DNA from: Actinotignum schaalii
Lineage (GTDB): Bacteria > Actinomycetota > Actinomycetes > Actinomycetales > Actinomycetaceae
Direction of reading: 5' to 3'
Length of the DNA: 45,454 bases
Assembly: GCF_028864145.1 (NCBI RefSeq)
Contig: NZ_JARBHJ010000017.1
Coordinates: 1-45,454 of the forward strand
A program made the position numbers and the translations under genes. Every line of letters begins with the position of its first letter. Positions within the stretch are counted from its first letter, which is position 1. The notes below the pieces were generated by a model. It was given only the letters and a program-made list of their open reading frames with translations, was not told the origin of the DNA and ran no database searches. Of this stretch, positions 7,317-17,241 are shown one piece after another.

Positions 7317-9857
7317 CTATGGTATTTCGTGTTCCTCGCGCAGTTTATCGACGGCGCGCGGCCCGGCTTCTTCCGCCGCGCTAGCCTCACGTAAATTGTG
7401 GAGATGTTTTTCAGGGTCGACGCCGCCCGAACGCCGCCCGCTGCGCAGACTGCGCGCGATCCCACCGAGCAGGAGCACCGCGAGCAGCGCGCCAATAATA
7501 TACGTCCCCGTGGTTTCCCACCCGGCGCGCACCCGCACATTAATATCCTGCACCGCACCGATCGGCGTACCCACCGGATCGGTCACCGCGGCCGTCACCG
7601 TGACATTCCCCGAGCCGGAAGCCTGCACCGGCACCGCTACCGTCACCGAGGCAGCGGGCGGAATCGTTGCCGCAACGGGATCGGAAGGCACGATGCGGAA
7701 ATCTTCGGCACGCAATTCCACCACCGCGCCCACCGGAACGGGAAGGGAATTATGCACGTGCACGGGCAGATCCGCACTTTCCGAAATGATATTGATCGTG
7801 GAGGAGGGCTGGACCGTGACGGCACCGGACATCTCCTCGGCCAGCTGCTTGAGCTGCGTGGCGAGTTCCTCGCGTTGCTCGTGGTGATCGCGGAGCGCCA
7901 CCCCTGCCAGTTGCGCGGCGTGATGCGTGACCGGCCCGGTGATATCTGCGGGCCTCGGAGTCAGAGAGGCCGTGGTGGAAATTGTGGTGACGTGCGCATC
8001 ACCCCGGGCCAGCTGCGCCGCGGAAATCTCCCCGGGCAGCACGCGTTCTTCGGGAAGCTGGGCGCACCCGGCCGCCGGTTTCTCAAGAAGATCACCGGCC
8101 GCGGTGGGCGCCAGCCACGGTGCGCTTGTGAGCGCCCCGAGCGCGGCCCCGATATCGCGATCCGGCAAAGCACCGGCCCGGGCCAGCGCCCCGCTTTCCG
8201 GCCGGTCCACCAGCACCACCTGGGCGCGCGGTGCGGCGGGTAGCTCCCGGTAGGTAGCTGCCGAGAGCGCGAGGGCCGTTTGGCGGGCATCAATGGCGGA
8301 GAGGCGGCTCCCGGCGGCTTCCGGCAAACCTTCCCCACCTCCGGAGGCTAGTACATTTGCCTCGTCTGAGCTGGGTAGATATCCCTGCACCAGGGCAGAG
8401 AGCACGCCGTCCGCACGCAGTGCTGCGGCCTCATCCGGACCCGTTGCAATTTCACCCGAATCCGCCGCTTCGTTTGTGGCGGTTCCGGAATCCGCATCCG
8501 CAAGGCCCGCGCCTTCTGCGCCGGCACCGTGAGCTTCACGCAAAGAACACGTTTTATTTCCCTCCGCGTCGAGCGGAATATTCATCCGCCCGCTCGGGCT
8601 GAGCCAGGAGGCGTGCGTCGCATCCACATCGGTGGTGATGAGCGCCGCGACTCCCGCATCGCGCAACGCCCGTGCGGTGGCCCGGTCCACGCCCAGCGCC
8701 GTTACCGCAATATCCGAACGCGCCGCGAAGCCGGATGCCTGCGCCGCCTGCACCGCGTCTTGCCGTGCCAGGGCGAGCTTATCCGCACGCCCGGCATGGG
8801 TGAGCGCCGCGGCATCCACGTCCGCGCCCAAACCGAAGAACACGCTGGTCCCGGCCGCAGATTCAAAATTGCGCAGCGCGGCCCGCTCCGGATCGCCCCC
8901 GATAAGAAGCGGATCGACGGCGGCACTCACACCAGGGTGGGCAAAATATTCCAGGGTGCTCAAGCGATGGGGTAGCCGCTCGGCCTCCGATGCGGAACTT
9001 GGAGCCGAAGCCGTTGGTGAAGAACTAGGTGCGGTGCTTGGGGCCGACGGCGCAGCTGGGGCACTCGCCCCCTGGGATGCTGCCGGCGCGGATGGCGCTG
9101 CGCTCGCGGCCGGGTCGGACGTTGAGGTGAGGCTCGGCACGGCGAGGCTTCCCGAGGTGGCGGAAGGTGTGGTGGGCGAAGGAGTGGCCGTTCCGGCCGG
9201 AGCTGAGGGTGCCGGTGGTGTGGCCTGCGGCTGCGGGCTGGCCCCGGGCGCGGGTGCGGTCAGGCTGGTGTAGACCTGCTCCTCGAGGGCCGGGGTGCTG
9301 CTCACATCGCTCAGGGAGCGCGTGACCGGCACAATTGCACTGATGGGGGCAGGCGCGGCGTCGTCGCCGGGAGCGGTGACAATAAAACTACGGTCCGTTG
9401 CCGTTTCCCCATCCACCACGGCACTGACCTGGACCCCGCGCGGTCCCCACTCGGCGGGAATCCGCTCCCGCGGAACCGAAAAGGTGACGCGGGTGGAGGT
9501 TCCGGGTGCAAGATCCGCATCGGGGGTGAGGGTGTCGTAGAGGGCCAAGCCGGCGGGCTCCGCGCGCATGAAGCTCAGCACCGCGCTGCGCGAGGACGGC
9601 ACATAGCGCTGGATATAGAGCGAGACCGAATTGAGGTGGCGGGTTTCCGTGGTGGAATTCGTCACGGTGGCGGTGAGGGTGAGGGTGGCGTCCTTACCGA
9701 GAACCGGGGCGCCCACGTCCACGATGTCCACGCTGGGGGCGGCCGCCGGGCGCGCGGGTAGAACCTGCGCGGGCAGGGCTTGCGCGCCTAGCGGCACCCA
9801 AGCGCTTAGCGGCACCCAGGCCGCCACGGCCCCGGCAAGAGCACCCCGCCACATCAT
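7317..9857 (-). CDS. DUF6049-type secreted, membrane-anchored protein (Rv3909-like position)
   Basis: An 846-aa protein with an N-terminal hydrophobic, alanine-rich signal segment, an immunoglobulin-like stretch (VDIVDVGAPVLGKDATLTL onward), a Pro/Ser/Ala-rich low-complexity region at about 205-295, a large extracellular domain, a second beta-rich region (ADLPVHVHNSLPVPVGAVVEL) and one C-terminal membrane helix near 785-805 (YIIGALLAVLLLGGIARSL), then a basic cytoplasmic tail. It starts inside the NUDIX stop (ATGA overlap). Position between the mutT-like gene and the MurJ/pseudokinase locus is that of Rv3909 in Mycobacterium, a conserved actinobacterial gene of unknown function thought to be cell-envelope related. 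No catalytic motif is recognised. Confidence 0.7.
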   Translation of the reverse strand: MMWRGALAGAVAAWVPLSAWVPLGAQALPAQVLPARPAAAPSVDIVDVGAPVLGKDATLTLTATVTNSTTETRHLNSVSLYIQRYVPSSRSAVLSFMRAEPAGLALYDTLTPDADLAPGTSTRVTFSVPRERIPAEWGPRGVQVSAVVDGETATDRSFIVTAPGDDAAPAPISAIVPVTRSLSDVSSTPALEEQVYTSLTAPAPGASPQPQATPPAPSAPAGTATPSPTTPSATSGSLAVPSLTSTSDPAASAAPSAPAASQGASAPAAPSAPSTAPSSSPTASAPSSASEAERLPHRLSTLEYFAHPGVSAAVDPLLIGGDPERAALRNFESAAGTSVFFGLGADVDAAALTHAGRADKLALARQDAVQAAQASGFAARSDIAVTALGVDRATARALRDAGVAALITTDVDATHASWLSPSGRMNIPLDAEGNKTCSLREAHGAGAEGAGLADADSGTATNEAADSGEIATGPDEAAALRADGVLSALVQGYLPSSDEANVLASGGGEGLPEAAGSRLSAIDARQTALALSAATYRELPAAPRAQVVLVDRPESGALARAGALPDRDIGAALGALTSAPWLAPTAAGDLLEKPAAGCAQLPEERVLPGEISAAQLARGDAHVTTISTTASLTPRPADITGPVTHHAAQLAGVALRDHHEQREELATQLKQLAEEMSGAVTVQPSSTINIISESADLPVHVHNSLPVPVGAVVELRAEDFRIVPSDPVAATIPPAASVTVAVPVQASGSGNVTVTAAVTDPVGTPIGAVQDINVRVRAGWETTGTYIIGALLAVLLLGGIARSLRSGRRSGGVDPEKHLHNLREASAAEEAGPRAVDKLREEHEIP

Positions 9858-10393
9858 TCCTCCCCCGCGAGAATCGCGCGGGCCGAGGCCACGATACGGC
9901 GTTCATTGGGGTAGGCGAGCCGGGATGCCACCCGATCAAGGCGCACCCACTCGGCCTTTTCGGCTTCGTGATCCGGATCGTTATCAACGGTGATATGCCC
10001 GGTGATCCCCTCCAATAAAAAGTGGTGGACAACTTTATGGACGCGGTGGTTAGTGCCGGAGAACCAGTAATCAATGGTGGCTAAATGCATAAGCACCCGC
10101 CCGGTAATCCCGGTTTCCTCCGCAATTTCCCGCACGGCCGCTTCTTCGGGCGTTTCATTACCTTCCAGGTGCCCCTTGGGGAGGCACCACTCCAGCCGCC
10201 CGCCACGGTTGCGCCGCGCGATAACGGCCACATAGGCCTTCCCGCCGCGCACCCCGATCACGATTCCCCCCGCACTCGTTTCGTTCACCACCGGAAGTGA
10301 ATGGCGCCGCGCAGAGGCCTGGTGCACGGCAGCGGCGCGCCTCCAGGATCTACGGCCCCCGAACTTGGAGGGCAACGGTGCTGACTTCGACAT
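9854..10393 (-). CDS. NUDIX hydrolase (MutT4-like position)
   Basis: About 179 aa from the ATG at 10393; a longer frame to 10438 overlaps the divergent gene and adds no conserved sequence. The Nudix box GHLEGNETPEEAAVREIAEE, continuing TGI, is complete: it binds divalent metal and cleaves nucleoside-diphosphate-linked substrates. The N-terminus is basic and poorly conserved. It is divergent from the CCA-adding enzyme and upstream of the DUF6049 gene, the same order as pcnA-mutT4-Rv3909 in Mycobacterium. The exact substrate (oxidised nucleotide, diadenosine polyphosphate or other) cannot be told from sequence. No clear ribosome site precedes the ATG, so leaderless translation is possible. Confidence 0.88.
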   Translation of the reverse strand: MSKSAPLPSKFGGRRSWRRAAAVHQASARRHSLPVVNETSAGGIVIGVRGGKAYVAVIARRNRGGRLEWCLPKGHLEGNETPEEAAVREIAEETGITGRVLMHLATIDYWFSGTNHRVHKVVHHFLLEGITGHITVDNDPDHEAEKAEWVRLDRVASRLAYPNERRIVASARAILAGEE

Positions 10394-10429
10394 ACCTCTA
10401 ACACTACAACTAACGGTCAGAGCCCCCAG

Positions 10430-11923
10430 ATGTGGCAACCTTTAAGGGTGACCACTTCTCAACAGACTCCGAAGACTCCAACAACGGACGATATGCCTCC
10501 GGGCCAGCGCCGCGCTCTCCTGCTCCTGGCAGGCCAGCGCGCCCTGGCGAATCTCCCGGACGACATCTTGCAACTAGCTTCTATCTTCTCAGATCACGGC
10601 GAAGAATTGGCCCTCGTGGGCGGCCCGGTTCGTGATGCTTTCCTCGGTGCCCCCATTCACGACTTTGATTTGACTACCTCGGCGCGCCCGGAAACCACCG
10701 AAAAACTCCTGGCCCACTGGGGAACCACCTGGGATATCGGGCGTGAATTTGGCACGGTGGGGGCGCGGCGCGGTGACGTCGTCGTCGAAGTAACAACGTA
10801 CCGCTCCGATACGTACACCATCGGTTCGCGCAAACCCGATGTGGATTTCGGTGACAACCTCGAAGGTGACCTCACCCGGCGCGATTTCACCGTCAATGCG
10901 ATGGCGGTGCGGCTGCCCAGCCTGGAACTGGTGGATCCGTGCGGCGGGGTGGATGACCTCCTCGCCGGGCAGCTGCGCACGCCCGTGACCGCCGCGCAGT
11001 CCTTCGATGATGATCCGCTGCGGATCATGCGGGCCGCGCGTTTCGCCGCGCAGCTGCGTTTCGATGTGGCCCCGGATGTTATGCGGGCGATGGAAGATTA
11101 CGCCGAGCGCCTCGAGATTGTCTCCCAGGAACGCATCCGCGCCGAACTGGAACGCCTCATGACCGCGCCCGCCCCGCGCCGGGGTATTGAGCTCCTCGTA
11201 CACACCGGGGTGGCCGAGCGCGTGCTGCCCGAAATCGCGGCGCTCACCGATACCGTGGACGCCCAGCATCGCCACAAGGACGTGTACCAGCACACCCTCC
11301 AGGTGGTGGATAACGCGATCGCCCTGGAAGATGAGGAGGTGCCCGGGCCGGATCTCATTTTGCGCCTGGCCGCGCTTTTCCACGATATCGGCAAGCCGGC
11401 CACCCGCCGTTTCGAAAGCGACGGTTCGGTCACGTTCCGCCACCACGATGTGGTGGGCGCGAAAATGACGCGCGCGCGCATGCGTGAACTGCGTTTTGAT
11501 AAAACGACGACGAAAAGCGTGGCGCGGCTAGTCGAGCTGCACCTGCGGGCTTTCGGATTTGGCGAACACGACTGGACCGATAGCGCGGTGCGGCGTTTCG
11601 TGCGCGATGCCGGGGAGCTCCTCCCGCGCCTGCTGCGCCTCATCCGCGCCGATATCACCTCCCAGAACCGGCGCCGGGTGGCGCGGCTGCACGCCGCGAA
11701 TGACGAACTGGAACGCCGCATTATTGAGCTGCGTGAACGCGAGGAACTCGAGGCGGTGCGCCCCGATATTGACGGTACCCGCATTATGGAGCTGCTCGGC
11801 CTTGAGCCCGGCCCGCAGGTGGGTAAAGCCCGCCAGTACCTGCTCTCCCTGCGCCTGGACGAAGGCCCGCTGGGTGTGGAAGAAGCCGAAAAGCGCCTGC
11901 TGGAATGGTGGGACGCCCAGTGA
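10430..11923 (+). CDS. cca: CCA tRNA nucleotidyltransferase
   Basis: A 497-aa class II nucleotidyltransferase that adds or repairs the 3' CCA of tRNA. The catalytic head has LVGGPVRDAFLG and the DFDLTT aspartate pair near residue 77, then RRDFTVNAMAV and DDPLRIMRAARFAAQL, the nucleotide-recognition motifs. An HD domain follows (LAALFHDIGKP near 316), typical of the actinobacterial PcnA/PcnB form. The start is uncertain: ATG at 10430, GTG at 10448 and ATG at 10493 are all in frame and none has a strong ribosome site. The stop codon overlaps the next gene's GTG (GTGA), which suggests translational coupling to the MFS permease. Confidence 0.93.
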   Translation: MWQPLRVTTSQQTPKTPTTDDMPPGQRRALLLLAGQRALANLPDDILQLASIFSDHGEELALVGGPVRDAFLGAPIHDFDLTTSARPETTEKLLAHWGTTWDIGREFGTVGARRGDVVVEVTTYRSDTYTIGSRKPDVDFGDNLEGDLTRRDFTVNAMAVRLPSLELVDPCGGVDDLLAGQLRTPVTAAQSFDDDPLRIMRAARFAAQLRFDVAPDVMRAMEDYAERLEIVSQERIRAELERLMTAPAPRRGIELLVHTGVAERVLPEIAALTDTVDAQHRHKDVYQHTLQVVDNAIALEDEEVPGPDLILRLAALFHDIGKPATRRFESDGSVTFRHHDVVGAKMTRARMRELRFDKTTTKSVARLVELHLRAFGFGEHDWTDSAVRRFVRDAGELLPRLLRLIRADITSQNRRRVARLHAANDELERRIIELREREELEAVRPDIDGTRIMELLGLEPGPQVGKARQYLLSLRLDEGPLGVEEAEKRLLEWWDAQ

Positions 11924-13218
11924 AACTCGTTGGCGATCTGCGCTCCCTGGCCCGCTCGCGGGGCTTCCTCAAGCTGCTCTCAGTCCGGCTCGTGACCCAA
12001 TGCGGGGACGGCATGTTCCAAATCGGCCTGGCCTCGCTTTTCTTCTTCAACCCGGCCGCGAGCGCGGATGTGCACGGGGTGGCACTGTCCCTCGTGGTGC
12101 TGCTGCTGCCCTTCTCCCTGGTGGGGCCTTTTACCGGTCCTTTTATTGATCGGTGGCGCCGCCGCCAGATCCTGGTGTACGGCAACCAGATCCGGGCTGG
12201 GCTCACGGTGGCGCTAGTGGTGACCACCCTGGCCAATATCGTGTGGCTCACCTATGTGCTGGCTCTCGTCACCCTCGGGCTCAACCGGATTCTCCTCGCG
12301 TGCATGAGCGCGGGGCTGCCGAACGTGGTGGAATCGCGCGAGCGGCTCCTCGTGGCGAATTCCCTGGTGCCGACCCTCGGGGGTGCCTCTACCGCGCTGG
12401 GCGCGATTCTGGCGTTCTTCCTGCGTTTGGCGCTACCCGGGGAAGCGATGCAAAAAGTGGGGGCGCTGGTGTGCGCACTGGTGCTCTACCTGGGCGGATC
12501 CGGGGTAGCGAGTCTGCTGGGGCGCGATGAGCTGGGTCCGCACACCCGCCCGCGCGGTTCTTTCGGCACGGCGCTCGCGCAGGCGGCCCGCGACCTCGTG
12601 GCGGCGCTGCGCTACCTTATTGCCCGGCGCACCCCGGCCGCGGCCCTCACCACCATGTCCCTGCACCGTTTCGTTTACGGAATGCAGTTCATCACCATTG
12701 TGCTGGCCGGCCGTAATCTCTACGCCGACCCGGCCAATGCCGATGCCGGCATCGCCTATTTCGGGATGCTGCTGGGCATGATGGTGCTGGGGCACGGGGT
12801 GTCGATTATCCTCACGCCCCTCGCCCACGAACGCATGAGCCCGAGTTGGTGGGTGGTGTGCGCCTTGGTGGGCGGCACCGCCGGGCAGGCGATCATCGCG
12901 GCGACTACGAACCTGACCTGGGTGATGGTCGGGCTGTTTATTTTCGGGATCGGGGTGCAGGGCGCCAAAATCGCCGTCGATACCATCGTGCAATCCGATA
13001 CCGCGGATACTTTCCGCGGCCGCGCTTTCTCCATTTACGATGTGCTTTTCAATATTTCGGAATGCATCGCGGCCGGGGTGGCGATCCTTGTATTGCCGAC
13101 CATCGGGTGGTCGCGCGGGGTGCAGCTCGCCCTCATCGTCATGGTGTGGTGCGTGGCGGGAGCTTATGCGCTTTTCGTGCGTTCCAGCGGCGGGCGGCCC
13201 ACCCCGGTCACGCTCTAG
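11920..13218 (+). CDS. MFS transporter
   Basis: About 432 aa from a GTG that overlaps the cca stop by four bases. Roughly twelve hydrophobic segments are visible. Loop motif GPFTGPFIDRWRRRQIL is the MFS loop 2-3 signature variant (DRWRRR). It resembles drug-efflux-type permeases of the DHA family, but the substrate is not readable. Coupling to cca is positional and does not imply a shared pathway. The 13219-13414 gap downstream shows no clear terminator, so read-through into the next gene is possible. Confidence 0.82.
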   Translation: MKLVGDLRSLARSRGFLKLLSVRLVTQCGDGMFQIGLASLFFFNPAASADVHGVALSLVVLLLPFSLVGPFTGPFIDRWRRRQILVYGNQIRAGLTVALVVTTLANIVWLTYVLALVTLGLNRILLACMSAGLPNVVESRERLLVANSLVPTLGGASTALGAILAFFLRLALPGEAMQKVGALVCALVLYLGGSGVASLLGRDELGPHTRPRGSFGTALAQAARDLVAALRYLIARRTPAAALTTMSLHRFVYGMQFITIVLAGRNLYADPANADAGIAYFGMLLGMMVLGHGVSIILTPLAHERMSPSWWVVCALVGGTAGQAIIAATTNLTWVMVGLFIFGIGVQGAKIAVDTIVQSDTADTFRGRAFSIYDVLFNISECIAAGVAILVLPTIGWSRGVQLALIVMVWCVAGAYALFVRSSGGRPTPVTL

Positions 13219-13414
13219 CCGGAGCGGTTCTGCTGCACCGCGGCGGTTCCACCCTGGGCGCCACATTTTCGGTACGACGCCGCCACCGCGGCCCGCGCGG
13301 TACTTTCCTGCGGGGCGTGGGACCTCCGTGCGGGGTGTGGAAAACTGGCAAGATAAGAAGTAAATGACCCGGCGCGCATCCGCCACCGGGACTCCCACCA
13401 GGACGGAGGATCCT

Positions 13415-14824
13415 ATGGCCGCCACTCGACCAGGTGATATTCCACGTGATCGTATCGCTCAGGCTATTAACACCCTGCCCACCCAGGTTGCTGGCTCCCG
13501 GGCGGGTAGCGATAGTGGCGGTGAGGAGAGCGCGGGAGGGGCAGCGGCGTCGGCCTTGGGAAAGGTAAGCGATGCGGAGAATTCCGGCGGCGGTGAACAA
13601 AGCGGTTCCGGGAACTCGGAGGCCAGCCGCGGCGCGGATTCGAGTAGCGGCGGGGATTTCGGGGTGAAGCTGCTGCACGCGGCGGCGCTCCTCACCATCG
13701 TCTGCGTGGGCCTCTACCTCATTCACGATTTTGTGGGGCCGGTGTTCCTGGCCCTCACCCTGGTGCTGACGGTGCGCCCGGTGCACCGCCTGCTGCTGCG
13801 CCATCATGTGCCGCGCTGGCTGTCCGGAACGCTGACCGTCTCCATTATTGTGGTGGTGCTCCTCGCGGTGGTGGGTTTGACGGCGTGGTCCCTGGCCGGA
13901 CTGCCGCGCACCCTCATGAGCTACGAAGATAAATTCACCAAGCTCTTCCAGGACACCATGACCTGGCTGGACAGCTTGGGGCTCAGCACCGATCAGCTCA
14001 GCCAGCGCCTGGGCGACGTGCTCAATATGGACACAATTATTTCGCTGCTCAGCCAGGCATCCGGGGCGCTCATGAGCGTGGGGAGCCTCATGTTCGTGCT
14101 GGCGCTCGCAATTTTCTTCATCACCATCGACACGCTGTCCGTGCCGGCGCGCGCCCATATCGTGCGCGATCACGATCCGGACCTGTATCGCGCGCTGGCC
14201 TCCTTCGAAGGGCGGGTGCGCCAATACTGGCTGGTGGCCACCCTCTTCGGGTTGCTGGTCTCCACCCTCAATTATTTCGTCATGATGTGGTTGGGGATTC
14301 CGTTGGCACTGGCCTGGGCGCTGTGGACCTTTGTTACGAATTACATTCCGAATATTGGTTTCATCCTCGGTGTGATCCCGCCGGCGCTCATGGGGCTGGT
14401 GGATAGCGGGCCGGCCACCGCGCTGTGGATTCTGGTGATTTTCACCTTCCTCAATGTCACGATTCAGGGCGTGCTGCAGCCGAAGATCGTGGGGGATGCG
14501 GTGGGACTATCCACTACCGTCACTTTCCTGTCGCTGCTGTTCTGGGCGGTGGTGCTCGGGCCGCTAGGAACTATTCTTGCTGTTCCGCTCACCCTGTTTA
14601 TCAAGGCAATTTTCGTGGATTCTTCGTCGCGTTCGCGCTGGGTGGAGGCTTTCCTCGTGCCCGAATCGAATGCGAAAACCCGGGCGGATCGCGGCGTTTA
14701 CGATCTTGATGAACCGGTGCGGGAAATTTACCGTGATTTCACCTCGCGGGATTCCGAGGTGCGAACCAAGATGCGGGACCTGCGGAAGATTTCGCGGCGT
14801 CGTAAGAAAGGGATCCGCGGGTAG
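13415..14824 (+). CDS. AI-2E family transporter
   Basis: 469 aa from the ATG at 13415, chosen because GGAGGA lies four bases upstream; an in-frame ATG 17 codons earlier lacks this. About 85 residues of Gly/Ser/Glu-rich N-terminal tail precede the first membrane segments (LLHAAALLTIVCVGLYLI). The rest has the paired helices and GIPLALAWALWTFVTNYIPNIG motif region typical of the AI-2E (YdiK/TqsA/PerM) family. Despite the name, members export diverse small solutes or ions. The C-terminal tail is charged and basic. Confidence 0.85.
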   Translation: MAATRPGDIPRDRIAQAINTLPTQVAGSRAGSDSGGEESAGGAAASALGKVSDAENSGGGEQSGSGNSEASRGADSSSGGDFGVKLLHAAALLTIVCVGLYLIHDFVGPVFLALTLVLTVRPVHRLLLRHHVPRWLSGTLTVSIIVVVLLAVVGLTAWSLAGLPRTLMSYEDKFTKLFQDTMTWLDSLGLSTDQLSQRLGDVLNMDTIISLLSQASGALMSVGSLMFVLALAIFFITIDTLSVPARAHIVRDHDPDLYRALASFEGRVRQYWLVATLFGLLVSTLNYFVMMWLGIPLALAWALWTFVTNYIPNIGFILGVIPPALMGLVDSGPATALWILVIFTFLNVTIQGVLQPKIVGDAVGLSTTVTFLSLLFWAVVLGPLGTILAVPLTLFIKAIFVDSSSRSRWVEAFLVPESNAKTRADRGVYDLDEPVREIYRDFTSRDSEVRTKMRDLRKISRRRKKGIRG

Positions 14825-14908
14825 CTTGGACCACGCGGGTTAGCCACGAGCGCGTGACCTGAGGCAGACTAGATACGCGGCGCGACCGCGCGCCGGTAGG
14901 GAGTAACG

Positions 14909-17173
14909 ATGGCTGGAACGCGAACGGGTCGGACACAGAAGGAGCGCACGCGCACGCAAGCTGGGCGCGGCGCAGTTCCCGCGGGTCGTGCCGGAGCGCG
15001 CCGGGGCGGACCGGGCGCTGGCGCGCGCCGCAAGCGCTCCGTATGGAATTATCCGCGCCGCGGCAAGGGGCCGATTCACCGCTGGATTCCCTCGTGGCGT
15101 TTCGTGCTCGGGCTGTTCTTCACCCTGGGCTTCGGCGGGCTGGTTGCCCTGGTGACCCTCTACATTTTCCTACCTGTCCCCAGCCCCGATGATATTGCGA
15201 CCGCGGAAAAAACCACTCTCTACTACCGCGATGGCAGCACCGAATTGGGCAGCATGTACGAGGTGAACCGCACCCCGGTCCCCCTGGAAACCCTGCCCGA
15301 TTATGTGGGAAATGCGGTGGTTGCTTCCGAAGACCGCACCTTCTACTCCAATTCCGGGATTGACCTGGGTGGCATCGCGCGCGCCGTCGTCAATAATATT
15401 CGCGGCGGGGCGCGCCAGGGCGGCTCCACCCTCACCCAGCAGTACGTGGAAAACTACTACCTGGGCACCACCACCGATTACATCGGCAAAGTGAAAGAAG
15501 CCGTACTCGCGGTCAAGGTGGATCGCAATTCCTCCAAGCAGGACATTCTGGAAAACTACCTCAATACGATTTACTTCGGGCGCGGCGCCTACGGGATTGA
15601 AAGCGCGGCCCAGAACTACTTCGGGATTCCCGCCGCGCAGTTGAGCCTGGACCAGGCCGCGCTCCTCACCGCGGTTATTCCGGCGCCCTCCGCCTGGGAC
15701 CCGGCGGTTGATCCGGAGCGAGCTGCCCAACGTTTCGACCGTGTCATTAACCGCATGCTCGAAGACGGCTATATCACCGCTGAGCAGGCCGCGGCCGCCA
15801 CCATGCCCGCGACCATCGAGTATGTTGCAGCCAAGCAATTCAGCGGAACGAACGGCTACCTGCTGGCCGCCGCACAGCAGGAACTTATCGCCACGGAAAA
15901 GTTCACCGAGGACAGCCTCAACCGGGGCGGCTATACGATTGTCACCACAATAGACCCGACCATGCAGCAGGCCGCGGTCGATGTCGTCAATGCCCTCCCC
16001 AAGGACCGCCCGGAGAACAACTACGTGGGCATGCTTTCCGCGGACCCCTCCACCGGAGGTATTTACGCGATGTACGCCGGCGCGGACTACCAGGAACGCC
16101 AGCGCAATACCGTCACGCAGGATCGCGCTCAGGCCGGATCAACATTCAAACCCTTCGGCGCGCTCGCGGCCCTCAAGCAGGGCAAATCCATCGACGGCAC
16201 CTATTACAATTCCCCCGCGGAATTGAAAATTGGCGATATCACGATCAGTAATTTCGACGACGCCAATATGGGCAATATCAATATGCGCACAGCTACCGCG
16301 AACTCGGTGAATACCTACTACGCGCAGCTCAACGAGGAAGTGGGGCCGCGCAATACCCGCGCCGCCGCGATTGAGGCCGGAATCCCGGAGACCACGCCGG
16401 GCCTGGATAATTCCCTCACCAATGTGCTCGGTTCGGCTTCGCCCACCAATAAGGAACTCACCCAGGCGTTCGCGGGGTTCGCCAACCGCGGCGTGAGTGT
16501 GCCTCTCCACCTGGTCAGCGAGGTGCGTGACGCGCAGGGCACCGTGGTATACCGTGCGGATACGGCCGGTAAGCGGGTGCTCGACCAGCGTGTTGCCGAT
16601 AATCTCAACGAACTGCTCCAGGAGCCCACCGGCCCGCGCGGGACCGCGGATCGGGCCGGACGGCTCGGCTTCCAGGTGGCCGGGAAAACCGGAACTTCCA
16701 CGGACTTGAAATCCGCGTGGTTCGTGGGCTACAACCCGAAGATTATTACCACGGTGAATATGTTCCAGATCGGGCCGAACGGTGAGGAGGAATCGCTGGG
16801 CGGCTGGGGTGCCTACCCGTGGGGTATCGGCGGGAACGGCTACCCGGTGGATATGTGGGTGGACTTCATGAAGGCCGTTATGGGCGGTATGGATTTGCCG
16901 AAATTCCCCGAACCGGAGCTTATTGGGGACAAGCGCCCCAGCTACCGCCCCACGCGCCCCGAACCGGTGGAAGAAGTAACGACGACGCCCGAACCGAGCG
17001 CGGAGCCCACCGAGCAGCCCGCGCCGGCCACCGAGGCACCGCAGGAGCCGGAACCGAGCGCGACCGTGCCCCCGGAGCTGCAGCCCACCCGGATGCCCGC
17101 CCCGCCCACGGAAACGATCCCGCTGCCCACCGAGCCGGCCGAACGTGAGCGCGTTCCCGGTGCGGTCGGGTGA
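14909..17173 (+). CDS. ponA: Class A penicillin-binding protein (transglycosylase/transpeptidase)
   Basis: 754 aa, one membrane helix near residues 68-90 after an Arg/Gly-rich cytoplasmic tail. The GT51 glycosyltransferase domain carries ASEDRTFYSNSGIDLGG and RQGGSTLTQQYVEN. The transpeptidase domain has the acyl-serine motif STFK near residue 411, SVN (in TANSVNTYY) and KTGTS near 592. The tail after about 665 is rich in Pro, Glu and Thr, as in many actinobacterial PBPs. It polymerises and crosslinks peptidoglycan outside the membrane and would be a beta-lactam target. A PBP gene also precedes the rpsF operon in Mycobacterium (ponA1). Confidence 0.95.
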   Translation: MAGTRTGRTQKERTRTQAGRGAVPAGRAGARRGGPGAGARRKRSVWNYPRRGKGPIHRWIPSWRFVLGLFFTLGFGGLVALVTLYIFLPVPSPDDIATAEKTTLYYRDGSTELGSMYEVNRTPVPLETLPDYVGNAVVASEDRTFYSNSGIDLGGIARAVVNNIRGGARQGGSTLTQQYVENYYLGTTTDYIGKVKEAVLAVKVDRNSSKQDILENYLNTIYFGRGAYGIESAAQNYFGIPAAQLSLDQAALLTAVIPAPSAWDPAVDPERAAQRFDRVINRMLEDGYITAEQAAAATMPATIEYVAAKQFSGTNGYLLAAAQQELIATEKFTEDSLNRGGYTIVTTIDPTMQQAAVDVVNALPKDRPENNYVGMLSADPSTGGIYAMYAGADYQERQRNTVTQDRAQAGSTFKPFGALAALKQGKSIDGTYYNSPAELKIGDITISNFDDANMGNINMRTATANSVNTYYAQLNEEVGPRNTRAAAIEAGIPETTPGLDNSLTNVLGSASPTNKELTQAFAGFANRGVSVPLHLVSEVRDAQGTVVYRADTAGKRVLDQRVADNLNELLQEPTGPRGTADRAGRLGFQVAGKTGTSTDLKSAWFVGYNPKIITTVNMFQIGPNGEEESLGGWGAYPWGIGGNGYPVDMWVDFMKAVMGGMDLPKFPEPELIGDKRPSYRPTRPEPVEEVTTTPEPSAEPTEQPAPATEAPQEPEPSATVPPELQPTRMPAPPTETIPLPTEPAERERVPGAVG

Positions 17174-17241
17174 GTGCGGCTAGTGGGCTAGGTTGCTCCG
17201 CACTCTCGAAGTGTGAGCCACCCGCGTTTTAGACTGGAGAC

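Noticed and set aside
6246-7394. 382-codon plus-strand frame opposite the pseudokinase
   Set aside because: Antisense open frame in high-GC DNA; no ribosome site or recognisable domain.
13438-13453. CACGTG-containing sequence resembling parS
   Set aside because: Six of sixteen positions differ from parS, well beyond what ParB tolerates.
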